A stretch of 64,000 nucleotides of DNA from the NCBI RefSeq assembly GCF_001953885.1, contig NZ_MQUS01000004.1, positions 62,001 to 126,000 of the forward strand, read 5' to 3'. Under the pieces are notes generated by a model. It saw only the letters and a program-made list of their open reading frames with translations, was not told the DNA's origin and did no database searches. A program made the translations under genes and the position numbers. Below are positions 1 through 8,311 of the stretch, piece after piece. Origin of the DNA: Streptomyces sp. IMTB 2501 (GTDB taxonomy: Bacteria > Actinomycetota > Actinomycetes > Streptomycetales > Streptomycetaceae). Numbering within the stretch: position 1 is the stretch's first letter; each line of letters opens with the position of its first letter.

Positions 1-334
1 TGAGTTCCGGGTGGGAGTCGGCCATCCGGGCGGTGAGCCGGAAGCCGGCCGCGACCAACTCGGCCGGGTCGTCGATGCCTTCCACGCGCACGTCGATGAC
101 CTGCCCGAACTCCTCCAGGGCGTCCGTCACCGCCGCGTCGAACAGCTCCGTCTTCGACTCGAAGTGGTTGTAGAAGGACCCGAACCCGACATCGGCGCGC
201 TCGGCGATGGCCTGGATGCTCGCGCTCGTGTCCCCGGTTTCCGCGAGGATCTGCCGGGCCGCGCGGACGAGCGCCTGGCGGGTCTCGGCACGGCGTCGCT
301 CGAAGCGGTTCTTGGGCGGGGCTGACGTCGGCAT
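1..334 (-). CDS. TetR family transcriptional regulator (3' end outside window)
   Basis: Reading down from an ATG at 332-334, the translation begins MPTSAPPKNRFERRRAETRQ and continues through a TetR-type N-terminal helix-turn-helix (about residues 10-60) with IQAIAERADVGFGSFYNHF, the recognition-helix signature of the family. About 111 residues are present; the ligand-binding C-terminal domain runs off the left edge. The gene diverges from the catabolic operon starting at 473, so by the usual TetR logic it probably represses that operon (and itself) until a pathway ligand binds. The shared intergenic region is about 138 bases. Family assignment is firm; target and ligand are inference from neighbourhood only. 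Confidence 0.85.
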   Translation of the reverse strand, partial: MPTSAPPKNRFERRRAETRQALVRAARQILAETGDTSASIQAIAERADVGFGSFYNHFESKTELFDAAVTDALEEFGQVIDVRVEGIDDPAELVAAGFRLTARMADSHPEL

Positions 335-408
335 ACGGCCCAGTGTAACCGCCGCAACGATGATGCTGCCATTACTGATGAGATCCTCAATTATTCGGGC
401 TGCGCCTA

Positions 409-438
409 TTGACGACAAGAAACGGCAGAGTTGATGAT
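409..438 (+). promoter_or_regulatory. Candidate promoter for the catabolic operon
   Basis: TTGACG at 409-414 matches a -35 box well and GATGAT at 433-438, 18 bases on, is a weak -10. It sits 24 bases before a strong GGAGG (463-467) that serves the ATG at 473. A TGAG-ATC-CTCA dyad lies upstream near 380-390 and could be part of a TetR site. Assignment is by eye only. Confidence 0.3.
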
Positions 439-472
439 TTCCTCATTGCGGCAGTGTTGCTTGGAGGACACC

Positions 473-1618
473 ATGTCCCACATCCCCGTTAACAAGGGCG
501 GTCCTCTGACGCCCCACCAAGACCTCCACAGTGAGCAGGGCGCCCTACGCGGTGAACACCCCGGACGAGCTCGGAATCCCGTGATCAAAGTGGCGGACCT
601 GGCCTGGCTTGAGTTCGAGAAGCCGGACCTGGACCGGGCCGAGGTGTTCGCCCGCGACTTCGGATTCGCCGTCGCCGCCCGCACCGATCACGAGCTGTGG
701 CTGCGCGGCACGTTCGCGGGCTCGCCCTGCATGGTCATCCGGCGCGGCCGCGCCTCCCGCTTCCTCGGGCCGGCGTTCCGCGCCGCCGAGCGGACCGATG
801 TGGACCGGCTCGCCGCCGCCGTCGGCCACACCGTCCGGGACATCGACGTCCCCGGCGGCGGCCGGTCGGTCGCCCTGTTCGATCCCTCGGGACTCCCGGT
901 GCGGGTGGTGCACTGCGCCGAACCGCTGCCCGCGCTGCCCGGACAGCAGCCGCTGATCCTCAACACCGGCATCGAAGGCCCTCGTACGAACACCACCCAG
1001 CGCCCGCCTCGTGAGCCGTCCCGTATCCAGCGCCTCGGCCATGTGGTGCTGGAGACGCGGACGTTCACCCGCACGCTGGACTGGTACCTGGACACCCTCG
1101 GCATGATCGTGTCCGACTTCCTGTTCCTGGACGGGCAGCGCCGACGCGGGCCGACCATGGCGTTCATCCGCTGCGACCAGGGCAGCCTGCCCGTGGACCA
1201 CCACACCCTCGCCCTGCACCTCGGACCGGGCAGCGGCTACGTCCACTCCGCCTATCAGGTCACCGACCTCGACGCGATCGCCGCCGGCGGGGAGTACCTG
1301 GCCGAGCGCGGCTACCAGCGCAGCTGGGGGATCGGCCGGCACATCCAGGGCAGCCAGCTCTTCGACTACTGGCGCGACCCCGACCGCTTCATGCTGGAGC
1401 ACTTCGCCGACGGCGACCTGTTCTCCTGCGACCTCGAACCCGGATGGGCACCGATGTCGGCGAGCGGACTGGCCCAGTGGGGCCCGCCCGTCACCCGCGA
1501 CTTCCTGGGCACCAGCCCCTCCCCCGCCAAGCTCCGCGAGGTCATGACGGCCCTGCGCGACGACAACGAACTCGACCCCGCACGCCTGCTGGGCCTGATG
1601 AAAGCGATGAGCTCATGA
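473..1618 (+). CDS. Two-domain VOC / extradiol-type ring-cleavage dioxygenase
   Basis: This 381-residue protein has two vicinal-oxygen-chelate (glyoxalase/dioxygenase) domains, the architecture of type I extradiol dioxygenases. The C-terminal domain keeps the three expected Fe(II) ligands: H190 in LGHVVLE, H243 or H244 in DHHTLAL, and E309 in FMLEHF. It is therefore probably a catalytically competent ring-cleaving dioxygenase acting on a catechol-like diol in the cytoplasm. The ATG at 473 is chosen over an earlier in-frame ATG because GGAGG lies 5 bases upstream. It is the first gene of a tightly coupled operon: its stop overlaps the next start as ATGA. Its diol substrate would be supplied by the hydroxylase two genes downstream. 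The exact substrate cannot be read from sequence. Confidence 0.85.
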   Translation: MSHIPVNKGGPLTPHQDLHSEQGALRGEHPGRARNPVIKVADLAWLEFEKPDLDRAEVFARDFGFAVAARTDHELWLRGTFAGSPCMVIRRGRASRFLGPAFRAAERTDVDRLAAAVGHTVRDIDVPGGGRSVALFDPSGLPVRVVHCAEPLPALPGQQPLILNTGIEGPRTNTTQRPPREPSRIQRLGHVVLETRTFTRTLDWYLDTLGMIVSDFLFLDGQRRRGPTMAFIRCDQGSLPVDHHTLALHLGPGSGYVHSAYQVTDLDAIAAGGEYLAERGYQRSWGIGRHIQGSQLFDYWRDPDRFMLEHFADGDLFSCDLEPGWAPMSASGLAQWGPPVTRDFLGTSPSPAKLREVMTALRDDNELDPARLLGLMKAMSS

Positions 1619-2553
1619 GCACCAACGTGCTGCGCACCCCCGACGGCTGGTGGGCCGTCCGAAACGAGCGCGCCGTCCGCATCGAGACCAAGGCGGTCAC
1701 CACCGCCGAACTGCTCGCCGACCGGGCCGCCGTGCAGGAGGCCGCCGCCTCCGGCGAGCGCGGCACACCCGTCGCCGACCTGGTGGCGCTGCCCCCGGTC
1801 ACCACCCCCTGCCGGGTGGTCGCCCAGATGGTCAACTACCGCAGCCACGCCAAGGACTCGGGCTTCACGGGCGACATACCGCCCACCTTCTTCCGCAAGG
1901 CGTCCGGCTCGGTCAGCGGCCCGCACGACACGATCGTCCGCCCCACGCACGTGAACTTCCTCGACTACGAAGTCGAACTCGGCCTCGTCATGGGCGCGAC
2001 GCTCCCGGTGGGCACGGTTGTGGAGGAGCAGGACCTTCCTTCGTACGTCGCCGGGCTCGTCCTCACCAACGACGTCAGCGCCCGCGACGTCCAGCTGACC
2101 AAGACCCAGTTCTACGAGAGCAAGTCCTACCCGACCTTCACGCCGACGGGTCCGTACCTGGCCCTGCTGGAGCCGGAGGACTTCGACCGTCTGATCGACC
2201 TGCGACTGCGGCTGTCGGTGAACGGCGTAACGCGTCAGGACCGCACCCTGGCCGACATGATCGTGCGGCCCGCCCAGGCGCTCACCCTGCTCGCCCGTTT
2301 CCAGACCCTCGACCCGGGCGACCTGCTGCTGACCGGTACGCCCGGCGGCACCGCCCTGAAGGCCCCGCCCAAGCCGGTCGAGAAGATCGCCGCGCTGCTG
2401 CCGCCCGCGCTGAAGTGGAAGGCGTTCTTCAACGGCCAGGCCAAGAACCCCTTGTACCTGCGCGACGGTGACCTCGTGACCGCCTCGATCGCCACCCCGG
2501 ACGGGCGGATCGACCTGGGCGAGCAGCGGACCGCTGTGGGGGCTGCGACGTGA
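1615..2553 (+). CDS. Fumarylacetoacetate hydrolase (FAH) family protein
   Basis: The 312-residue protein belongs to the FAH superfamily, which hydrolyses or decarboxylates ring-cleavage products. The metal-binding core is visible: NFLDYEVELG supplies the paired glutamates and NDVSARDVQ the aspartate; GDLLLTGTPGGTA is the typical late glycine-rich loop. The start ATG at 1615 overlaps the dioxygenase stop (ATGA) and the stop overlaps the next gene, implying translational coupling. Within the operon it would act on the product of the extradiol dioxygenase. If it behaves like true FAH it releases acetoacetate, which would explain the acetoacetyl-CoA synthetase in the same operon. That link is inference. 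Confidence 0.88.
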   Translation: MSTNVLRTPDGWWAVRNERAVRIETKAVTTAELLADRAAVQEAAASGERGTPVADLVALPPVTTPCRVVAQMVNYRSHAKDSGFTGDIPPTFFRKASGSVSGPHDTIVRPTHVNFLDYEVELGLVMGATLPVGTVVEEQDLPSYVAGLVLTNDVSARDVQLTKTQFYESKSYPTFTPTGPYLALLEPEDFDRLIDLRLRLSVNGVTRQDRTLADMIVRPAQALTLLARFQTLDPGDLLLTGTPGGTALKAPPKPVEKIAALLPPALKWKAFFNGQAKNPLYLRDGDLVTASIATPDGRIDLGEQRTAVGAAT

Positions 2554-4190
2554 GCGCCACCACCCGCAGACCGGTGGTGATCATCGGGGCGGGGCCCGTG
2601 GGAGTCACGGCCGCGCTCCTGCTGGCCCGTTACGGAGTGCGCAGCCTGCTCCTCGAACGCCACCCCGATGTCTACCCCCTGCCGCGCGCCGTCGTCGTGG
2701 ACGACGAGGTCCGCAGGATCCTGCAGAGCGCCGGCGTCCACGAGGAGTTCGCCGCCATCGCCCGGCCGGCGCCCGGGCTACGGCTGCTGGACGCCCGGCG
2801 CCGCGTGATCAGCGAGTTCCCGCGGTCCATGCACGGACTCCACGGCTTCCCGCAGCTGAGCATGTTCAACCAGCCCGAGCTGGAACGTCTGCTGCGGGGC
2901 GCCCTGGCGCGCCGCCCGGAGTGCGAGCTGTGGAGCGGGGTGGAGGTCGTGTCCGTCACCGAGTCCGACACACCGAACACCGACACACCCGACGATCCGG
3001 CGGGTCCCGTCCGGGTCACCTTCCGGCGCGGCGGCAGTGACGAGGAGGAACACCTTTGGGCCGATGCCGTCCTCGGCTGCGACGGGGCGGGCAGCCTCAC
3101 CCGTGACGCCATCGGCGCCGCCTGGGAGGACCTGCACTTCCAGGAGAGCTGGCGGGTCATCGACGTGCGCACCAGCCGCCCGGTGCGCACCTGGGAAGGC
3201 GCCGAGCAGATCTGCTGCCCCACCCGGCCGGCCACCTTCATGCGCATCAGCGAGGACCGCTACCGCTGGGAGTTCCGGCTGGCCGACGACCAGAACCTGG
3301 AGGGCCCGGACGGATGGGAGCGCCTGCGCGAGCTGGTCGCCCCCTGGGTGGACCTGCCGGCCTCGCGGAGCGACGACTTCGAGGTGGTACGGCAGGCGCA
3401 GTACACCTTCCAGGCCCGTCTCGCCGACCGGTGGCGCAGGGGGCGTGTCTTCCTGCTGGGCGACGCCGCCCACCTGACCCCGCCCTTCGTCGGGCAAGGT
3501 CTGTGCTCCGGCCTGCGCGACGCCAACAACCTCACATGGAAACTCGCCCGGGTCCTCCAACAGGGCGCGCCCGAGGAACTGCTGGACACCTACGAACGCG
3601 AGCGCAAGCCGCACGCCCGCCATGTGATCCGCGTGGCGGTGGCCGTCGGCTGGGCCATGACCGGCGGACAGGACCGCTGTGCGGCCTTTCGCCGGGCCGT
3701 CGTGGGCACGGTCTGTCGCATCCCCGGCGTGACCGAGGCGGCGAGCCGTGACCTCAGCCCCGCCCTGGCCGCCGGCCCGCTGGTACGGCGCCGGCCCAGG
3801 CTGGCCGGCCGCGCGCTGGCCGGCACCTTCTGCCCGCAGCCCTGGATACGGCACGACGGCAGGCGAGTGCGTCTCGATGACGTCGTCCGGGACGCCTTCG
3901 TCGTCCTGACCGCCGTACCGGCCACGGCGCAGATGACGGCAGTGACCACGGCACTGGGCGCCCCGACGATCCACGTCGGTGACCTGGACGACGACGGCAC
4001 GCTCGCCGCCTGGCTGGCACGCGGCCGGGCGGACGCCGTCCTGCTGCGCCCCGACCGCGTCGTGATGGACACCGTCCCCGCCGGATCCGGCCACTTCCCG
4101 GACCCCACGGCCTGGGCCTCCCTGCTCCACACGGCCCGCCCCACCACCGATGCCCGATCCGTCTCCCTGCCGAGGAGCACCGCACCGTGA
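2550..4190 (+). CDS. FAD-dependent aromatic hydroxylase (MhpA/PheA-type)
   Basis: This 546-residue flavoprotein monooxygenase carries all three class A motifs: the N-terminal Rossmann GAGPVG (residues 14-19), the DG motif in GCDGAGSLTR, and GDAAHLTPP preceding the second FAD-binding stretch. Length and a C-terminal thioredoxin-like extension fit the 3-(3-hydroxyphenyl)propionate hydroxylase/phenol hydroxylase group. It would use NAD(P)H and O2 to ortho-hydroxylate a phenolic ring, giving the diol cleaved by the VOC dioxygenase. Its ATG/GTG region overlaps the upstream stop by four bases and its own stop overlaps the next start. The family is clear; the aromatic substrate (phenylpropanoid, resorcinol or polyketide-like) is not determined. 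Confidence 0.88.
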   Translation: MSATTRRPVVIIGAGPVGVTAALLLARYGVRSLLLERHPDVYPLPRAVVVDDEVRRILQSAGVHEEFAAIARPAPGLRLLDARRRVISEFPRSMHGLHGFPQLSMFNQPELERLLRGALARRPECELWSGVEVVSVTESDTPNTDTPDDPAGPVRVTFRRGGSDEEEHLWADAVLGCDGAGSLTRDAIGAAWEDLHFQESWRVIDVRTSRPVRTWEGAEQICCPTRPATFMRISEDRYRWEFRLADDQNLEGPDGWERLRELVAPWVDLPASRSDDFEVVRQAQYTFQARLADRWRRGRVFLLGDAAHLTPPFVGQGLCSGLRDANNLTWKLARVLQQGAPEELLDTYERERKPHARHVIRVAVAVGWAMTGGQDRCAAFRRAVVGTVCRIPGVTEAASRDLSPALAAGPLVRRRPRLAGRALAGTFCPQPWIRHDGRRVRLDDVVRDAFVVLTAVPATAQMTAVTTALGAPTIHVGDLDDDGTLAAWLARGRADAVLLRPDRVVMDTVPAGSGHFPDPTAWASLLHTARPTTDARSVSLPRSTAP

Positions 4191-6220
4191 CCATCCCGCC
4201 GCCCACGCCGCATCCGGCACCGTTCCTGCCGCCCGACCCGAAAACGGCCGCCGGCAGCCGCATCGCCGACTTCGCCCGCTGGGCCGCCCGACACCAGGGC
4301 GCCGAAGGGATTCCCGACCCGACCGACTACCAGGCCCTGCACCACTGGTCCGTCACGGACCTGGAAGGATTCTGGGCCGCGGTGTGGGAGTACTTCGACA
4401 TCGACGCCACCACTCCGTACGAGCGGGTGCTGGCCGAGGAAGCCATGCCCGGCGCCCGCTGGTTCCCCGGCGCCACCCTCAACTACGCCCACCACGCACT
4501 GCGCAACCTGCACCCGGACGCCCCCGCGATCACCGCACTGGACGAGACCGGAGCCACCTACGAGATCACGGGCCGGCAGCTCCGCGCCCAGGTCGCCTCC
4601 GTCGCGGCCACCCTGCGCGACCTGGGCGTCGGACAGGGCGACCGGGTGATCGGCTACCTGCCCAACACCCCCCACGCCGTCATCGCCTTCCTCGCCACCG
4701 CCAGCCTGGGCGCGGTGTGGTCCGTGTGCGGCCAGGACTACGCGCCCAAGGCCGCCGCCGACCGCTTCGCCCAGCTCGAACCCACGGTGCTCATCACGGC
4801 GGACGGCTACCTCTTCAACGGCACCCGCCACGACCGTCGCGCAGCCTCCCTCGACCTCGCCGACGCCCTGCCCACGCTCAAGGCCACGGTCCTCGTGGAT
4901 CACCTTGGCCTTGCGTGGTCCGAGACCCGGGCCGCGGGCCTGACGGTTCCCTGGGAGGACGCGGCCGGCCGCACCGAGTACCTCGGGATCACTTCGGTGC
5001 CGTTCGACCACCCGCTGTGGATCGTCTTCTCCTCCGGCACCACCGGGCTGCCCAAGGGCATCGTCCACGGTCACGGAGGCGTCCTGCTGGAGCACCTCAA
5101 GATCCTCGGCCTGCACTGCGACCTGGGCGTCGGTGACCGCTTGCTGTGGTACACCACCACCCACTGGATGATGTGGAACCTGGTCGTCTCCACCCTGCTG
5201 ACCGGTGCCGCCACCTGCACCTACGACGGCAGCCCCGCGCCGGTGGCGCGCCCGGACGTCCTGTGGGAGCTGGCGGCCCGCCACAAGGTCACCGTCTTCG
5301 GCACCAGTCCCCAGTACCTGCTGGCCATGGCCAAGCTCGGCGTCGACCCCGCCATGCACGACCTTTCGGCGATCCGCGTCATCGGCTGCACCGGCTCCGC
5401 CCTGCCGGCCTCCGCCTACCCCTGGGTCCGCGACCACGTCGGCGCAGGCGTCCAGCTCGCCTCCACCAGCGGCGGCACGGACGTCGTCTCCGGCTTCGCC
5501 GGCAGCGCCCCCACCACCCCGGTGTGGGCGGGTGAACTGTCGGCCCCCAACCTCGGCGTGGCGCTCGCGGCGTACGACGGCGCGGGACGGCCGGTCGTCG
5601 ACCAGGTCGGCGAACTGGTCGTCACCCGGCCCATGCCGTCGATGCCGCTGTACTTCTGGAACGACCCCGACGGCAGCCGCTACCGTGACGCCTACTTCAG
5701 CGCCTACCCGGGCGTGTGGCGGCACGGCGACTGGATCACCCTCACCTCCCACGGCTCGGTGATCGTGCACGGCCGCTCCGACGCCACGCTCAACCGCAAC
5801 GGCGTACGCCTGGGCAGCGCCGACATCCACGACATCGTCGAACACCTCCCCGAGATCGCCGAGGCTCTCGTCATCGGGGCGGAGGAACCCGACGGCGGTT
5901 ACTGGATGCCGCTCTTCGTGGTCCTCGCCGACGGGGTCGGTCTGGACGAGTCCCTGTGCGAGAAGATCCGCGACGCGATCCGCACCGGCGCCTCACCCCG
6001 CCACGTCCCCGACGAGATCCTCGCCGTGCCGGCCATCCCGCACACGAAGACCGGCAAGAAGCTCGAGGTCCCGGTCAAGCGCCTCCTCCAGGGCGCCCGC
6101 GCCGACCAGGTCCTCAACCCCTCCGCGGTCGACAACCCCGACCTGATCGCCCACTTCACCGTCCTGGGAGCCGAACGCCGCCAGGCCCGCCGCCCGCACA
6201 CCCCCGAAGGCGCCTCGTGA
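4187..6220 (+). CDS. Acetoacetate-CoA ligase (acetoacetyl-CoA synthetase)
   Basis: The 677-residue length and layout match acetoacetyl-CoA synthetases of the ANL adenylating superfamily. The start is GTG at 4187, overlapping the previous stop. The N-terminal cap (SRIADFARWAARHQG) is followed by the AMP-binding P-loop SSGTTGLPKGIVHGHGG and by the C-terminal lysine region HTKTGKKLEVPVKRLLQG. It would activate acetoacetate with ATP and CoA in the cytoplasm. In this operon acetoacetate could come from the FAH-family hydrolase, funnelling carbon to acetyl-CoA via thiolase. An alternative is activation of another short oxo-acid from ring cleavage. Confidence 0.88.
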   Translation: MTIPPPTPHPAPFLPPDPKTAAGSRIADFARWAARHQGAEGIPDPTDYQALHHWSVTDLEGFWAAVWEYFDIDATTPYERVLAEEAMPGARWFPGATLNYAHHALRNLHPDAPAITALDETGATYEITGRQLRAQVASVAATLRDLGVGQGDRVIGYLPNTPHAVIAFLATASLGAVWSVCGQDYAPKAAADRFAQLEPTVLITADGYLFNGTRHDRRAASLDLADALPTLKATVLVDHLGLAWSETRAAGLTVPWEDAAGRTEYLGITSVPFDHPLWIVFSSGTTGLPKGIVHGHGGVLLEHLKILGLHCDLGVGDRLLWYTTTHWMMWNLVVSTLLTGAATCTYDGSPAPVARPDVLWELAARHKVTVFGTSPQYLLAMAKLGVDPAMHDLSAIRVIGCTGSALPASAYPWVRDHVGAGVQLASTSGGTDVVSGFAGSAPTTPVWAGELSAPNLGVALAAYDGAGRPVVDQVGELVVTRPMPSMPLYFWNDPDGSRYRDAYFSAYPGVWRHGDWITLTSHGSVIVHGRSDATLNRNGVRLGSADIHDIVEHLPEIAEALVIGAEEPDGGYWMPLFVVLADGVGLDESLCEKIRDAIRTGASPRHVPDEILAVPAIPHTKTGKKLEVPVKRLLQGARADQVLNPSAVDNPDLIAHFTVLGAERRQARRPHTPEGAS

Positions 6221-6564
6221 TCCTCTCCGCCTCGCTGACCTGTCTCCTCGCGCTGATCTTCGCCCTGCTGGGCGCGGCCAAGATCCTGGCCCTGGGCCCG
6301 ATGCCCGAGCTCGCCGCCCACGCCGGCTTCACCACCACGGCCTACCGGGTCATCGGCGGCCTGGAGCTGGCGGGCGCCATCGGCGTGGCCCTCGGCCCGG
6401 TCGTACCGCTGTGCGGCGGCCTGGCCGGTATCGGACTGCTGATGCTGCTCGCCGGTGCCGTGACCACGCACGTACGCAAGGGCGACGGGCTGACCAAACT
6501 CCTCCCCGCGGTGACATGCGCTGCTTTGGTCGCCTGGTATCTCGTACTCCTCGCCGGCCCCTGA
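6217..6564 (+). CDS. DoxX-family small membrane protein
   Basis: A GTG at 6217 overlaps the ligase stop (GTGA) and starts a 115-residue protein with four hydrophobic segments and the DoxX hallmarks GAAKILALGPM and YRVIGGLELAGAIGVALG. DoxX/DoxD-like proteins are small inner-membrane proteins associated with redox or quinone metabolism, often found next to oxidoreductase operons. It is the last gene of the catabolic operon. Its specific role here is unknown. Confidence 0.8.
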   Translation: MILSASLTCLLALIFALLGAAKILALGPMPELAAHAGFTTTAYRVIGGLELAGAIGVALGPVVPLCGGLAGIGLLMLLAGAVTTHVRKGDGLTKLLPAVTCAALVAWYLVLLAGP

Positions 6565-6636
6565 CCCGTTCCGGGGGACTGTCAGCCTCCACTCGTCCTG
6601 TTAGCGAGCCCACGGCGGGGCTGGCAGACTGAATCT

Positions 6637-7341
6637 GTGGTTCCGCTGATGGTCGCGGCGGATCAGATCGCGTCCTCGTCGCTTACCGGCGCCAGTGTGG
6701 TATCAGTCTGCGCACTGCTCTTCACCGTCGCGTCGTTCTGGTGGCTCAACGCCCGGCAGGGACGCCTGCAGGCGTGGGAACCTCATTCCTTCGCGGCCAT
6801 CGTCCACGGTTCCACGGCACGCCTACGACTGCCGCTCGTCCTGCACAACACCGGTCCCAAACCGATCGTCGTGCAGGACCTCATCCTGACCTTCCCTGAT
6901 GAGCCCGCCTCTCATCTGCCACTCCTGTGGGTGTCCTCGCCGTCCCGGCTCCAACCGGGGCCGGACGAGGAGGCGAAGCTGCCGGCGGGGTTCGTCGTGC
7001 CCGGCAGAGAAGCGCAACAGCTCTTCCTTGAGTTCGAGGCACCGTTTTCCGGATTCCTCCCGGAGGCCCGTGACTACAAGGCCCAGATACAGGTGCGGGT
7101 CGGCCACCGCAAGGGGTGGCGCCCTCTGCTGACGTTCACCTTGAGGGCCGCCAACATCATCGATCCAGATCGCTACACCGTTTACGACAACGCACCGGTC
7201 GAGCTGACGAAGGAAGACCGGAAAAGAGCGGATGCCGCGCTCCTCAAGCTGCTGGAAGAGCACGGGGACGGCTCCCCTCCGGGCGGCAGGAGACAGGGAG
7301 ACCCTCCGAATGACGAAGGTGACGCCGACACGAGCCGCTGA
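6637..7341 (+). CDS. Membrane-anchored protein of unknown function
   Basis: This 234-residue protein starts at GTG 6637 and has one N-terminal transmembrane helix (about residues 12-34, [17 protein letters not shown]). A beta-rich soluble domain follows ([18 protein letters not shown]) that resembles an immunoglobulin-like or DUF-type fold by its alternating pattern, and the tail (about 185-234) is charged and probably disordered. It lies 72 bases after the DoxX gene, so it may be transcribed separately. I do not recognise a named family. No catalytic motif is visible. Confidence 0.6.
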   Translation: MVPLMVAADQIASSSLTGASVVSVCALLFTVASFWWLNARQGRLQAWEPHSFAAIVHGSTARLRLPLVLHNTGPKPIVVQDLILTFPDEPASHLPLLWVSSPSRLQPGPDEEAKLPAGFVVPGREAQQLFLEFEAPFSGFLPEARDYKAQIQVRVGHRKGWRPLLTFTLRAANIIDPDRYTVYDNAPVELTKEDRKRADAALLKLLEEHGDGSPPGGRRQGDPPNDEGDADTSR

Positions 7342-7413
7342 CATCGCCGTCCGTCCTCTGATGTGGACAGCGGTGGCACCGGCCCCGCCGGGCCGCCACA
7401 GCCACCGCACCGA

Positions 7414-7760
7414 TCACTCGCGCCAGTCGACGCAACCGGCCGCCGCGAGGTCGAGCGCCATGTCCGTGATCATGTCCGCCTGGCCGCCGACCATCCTGCG
7501 CCGGCCGGCTTCGACAGGGATCGCCCGGGGTGTCCAGGCCGTGACGGCGCGCCGCGGCAACGGCGTTCCGGAGGAAACCGGAGTACACGCCCGCGTACCC
7601 GAGGGCGAGCGTCTGGGGGTCCACCCACACCTCGCGGGCCTGCAGGGGGCGGACGATGTCGGTCGGCAGCGTCCATCAGGCGAAACGGGTCGCAGCTTCC
7701 GCGACCATGAACAGCCTGCGGCCGAGAAGCCCGTGCGCCCCTCGGCGGGGGCAGGCATCG
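7414..7760 (-). pseudogene. Remnant of 4-hydroxy-2-oxovalerate aldolase (C-terminal part, frameshifted)
   Basis: On the minus strand three reading frames together recover the C-terminus of a DmpG/MhpE-type 4-hydroxy-2-oxovalerate aldolase: LFMVAEAATRFA, then [36 protein letters not shown], and finally [20 protein letters not shown]. The pieces occur in correct order, but at least three frame changes and an internal stop separate them, and the N-terminal two thirds are absent. The intact enzyme splits 4-hydroxy-2-oxovalerate to pyruvate and acetaldehyde at the end of meta-cleavage pathways. Its relic beside an extradiol-dioxygenase operon suggests a formerly larger aromatic-degradation locus. 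Confidence 0.75.
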
Positions 7761-8311
7761 CCTCAGACGCCTCCAGGGGCGTTCGACTTTGCGAGGGCGA
7801 AGGCTGTGACTGTTGGTCGCCAAGGGCCCCGGCCGGATTTGCCGAGCACTCGACGCGAGGGCGCAGGGAGGAGAACCCGGGGGCAGCGGTGCCGACGCCG
7901 GAGCTGCAGCACACCCACCCGCAAGCCCCCGCCGGCCGCGCCTGCAGGGGCTTGCCGTCGAACGAACCTCTCACAGACGCTCTCACACGTCTGTCACCAA
8001 CTACGTCGACTCCTCCGGACCGCGATGCCCTGACCTGCTACTACGCACCCGCCCTGGACTGACGTGGACGCCCAAAGACGGTCTCTACAACCCGTGCCAG
8101 GTGGTACCGAGGTCAGCTCTGACCGCCAGTCAGCTCCGCACTCGCCACACAGCCGGACCCGAAGCGGATCAAGCCCATTCAGTACACGCACACCCCTGGC
8201 AGACACCGCATGTTCCAGGCCTTTGGCCGACTACCCACTCGGCGAATCGCCATCGCGTAGTGGGCGCCGTCACGGAGCACGAGCCTCGTAACTCTCCCGG
8301 GGCGGCGGCCG
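7761..8311. other. Gene-poor stretch
   Basis: No open frame here has recognisable protein character, ribosome binding site or codon bias. It lies between the aldolase relic and the 3' end of the FUSC gene. I see no convincing terminator or repeat. Confidence 0.5.

Noticed and set aside
3590..5845. Long 751-residue minus-strand open frame opposite the hydroxylase and ligase
   Set aside because: It is antisense to two well-supported genes, is glycine/valine-rich without motifs and is a usual shadow in high-GC DNA.
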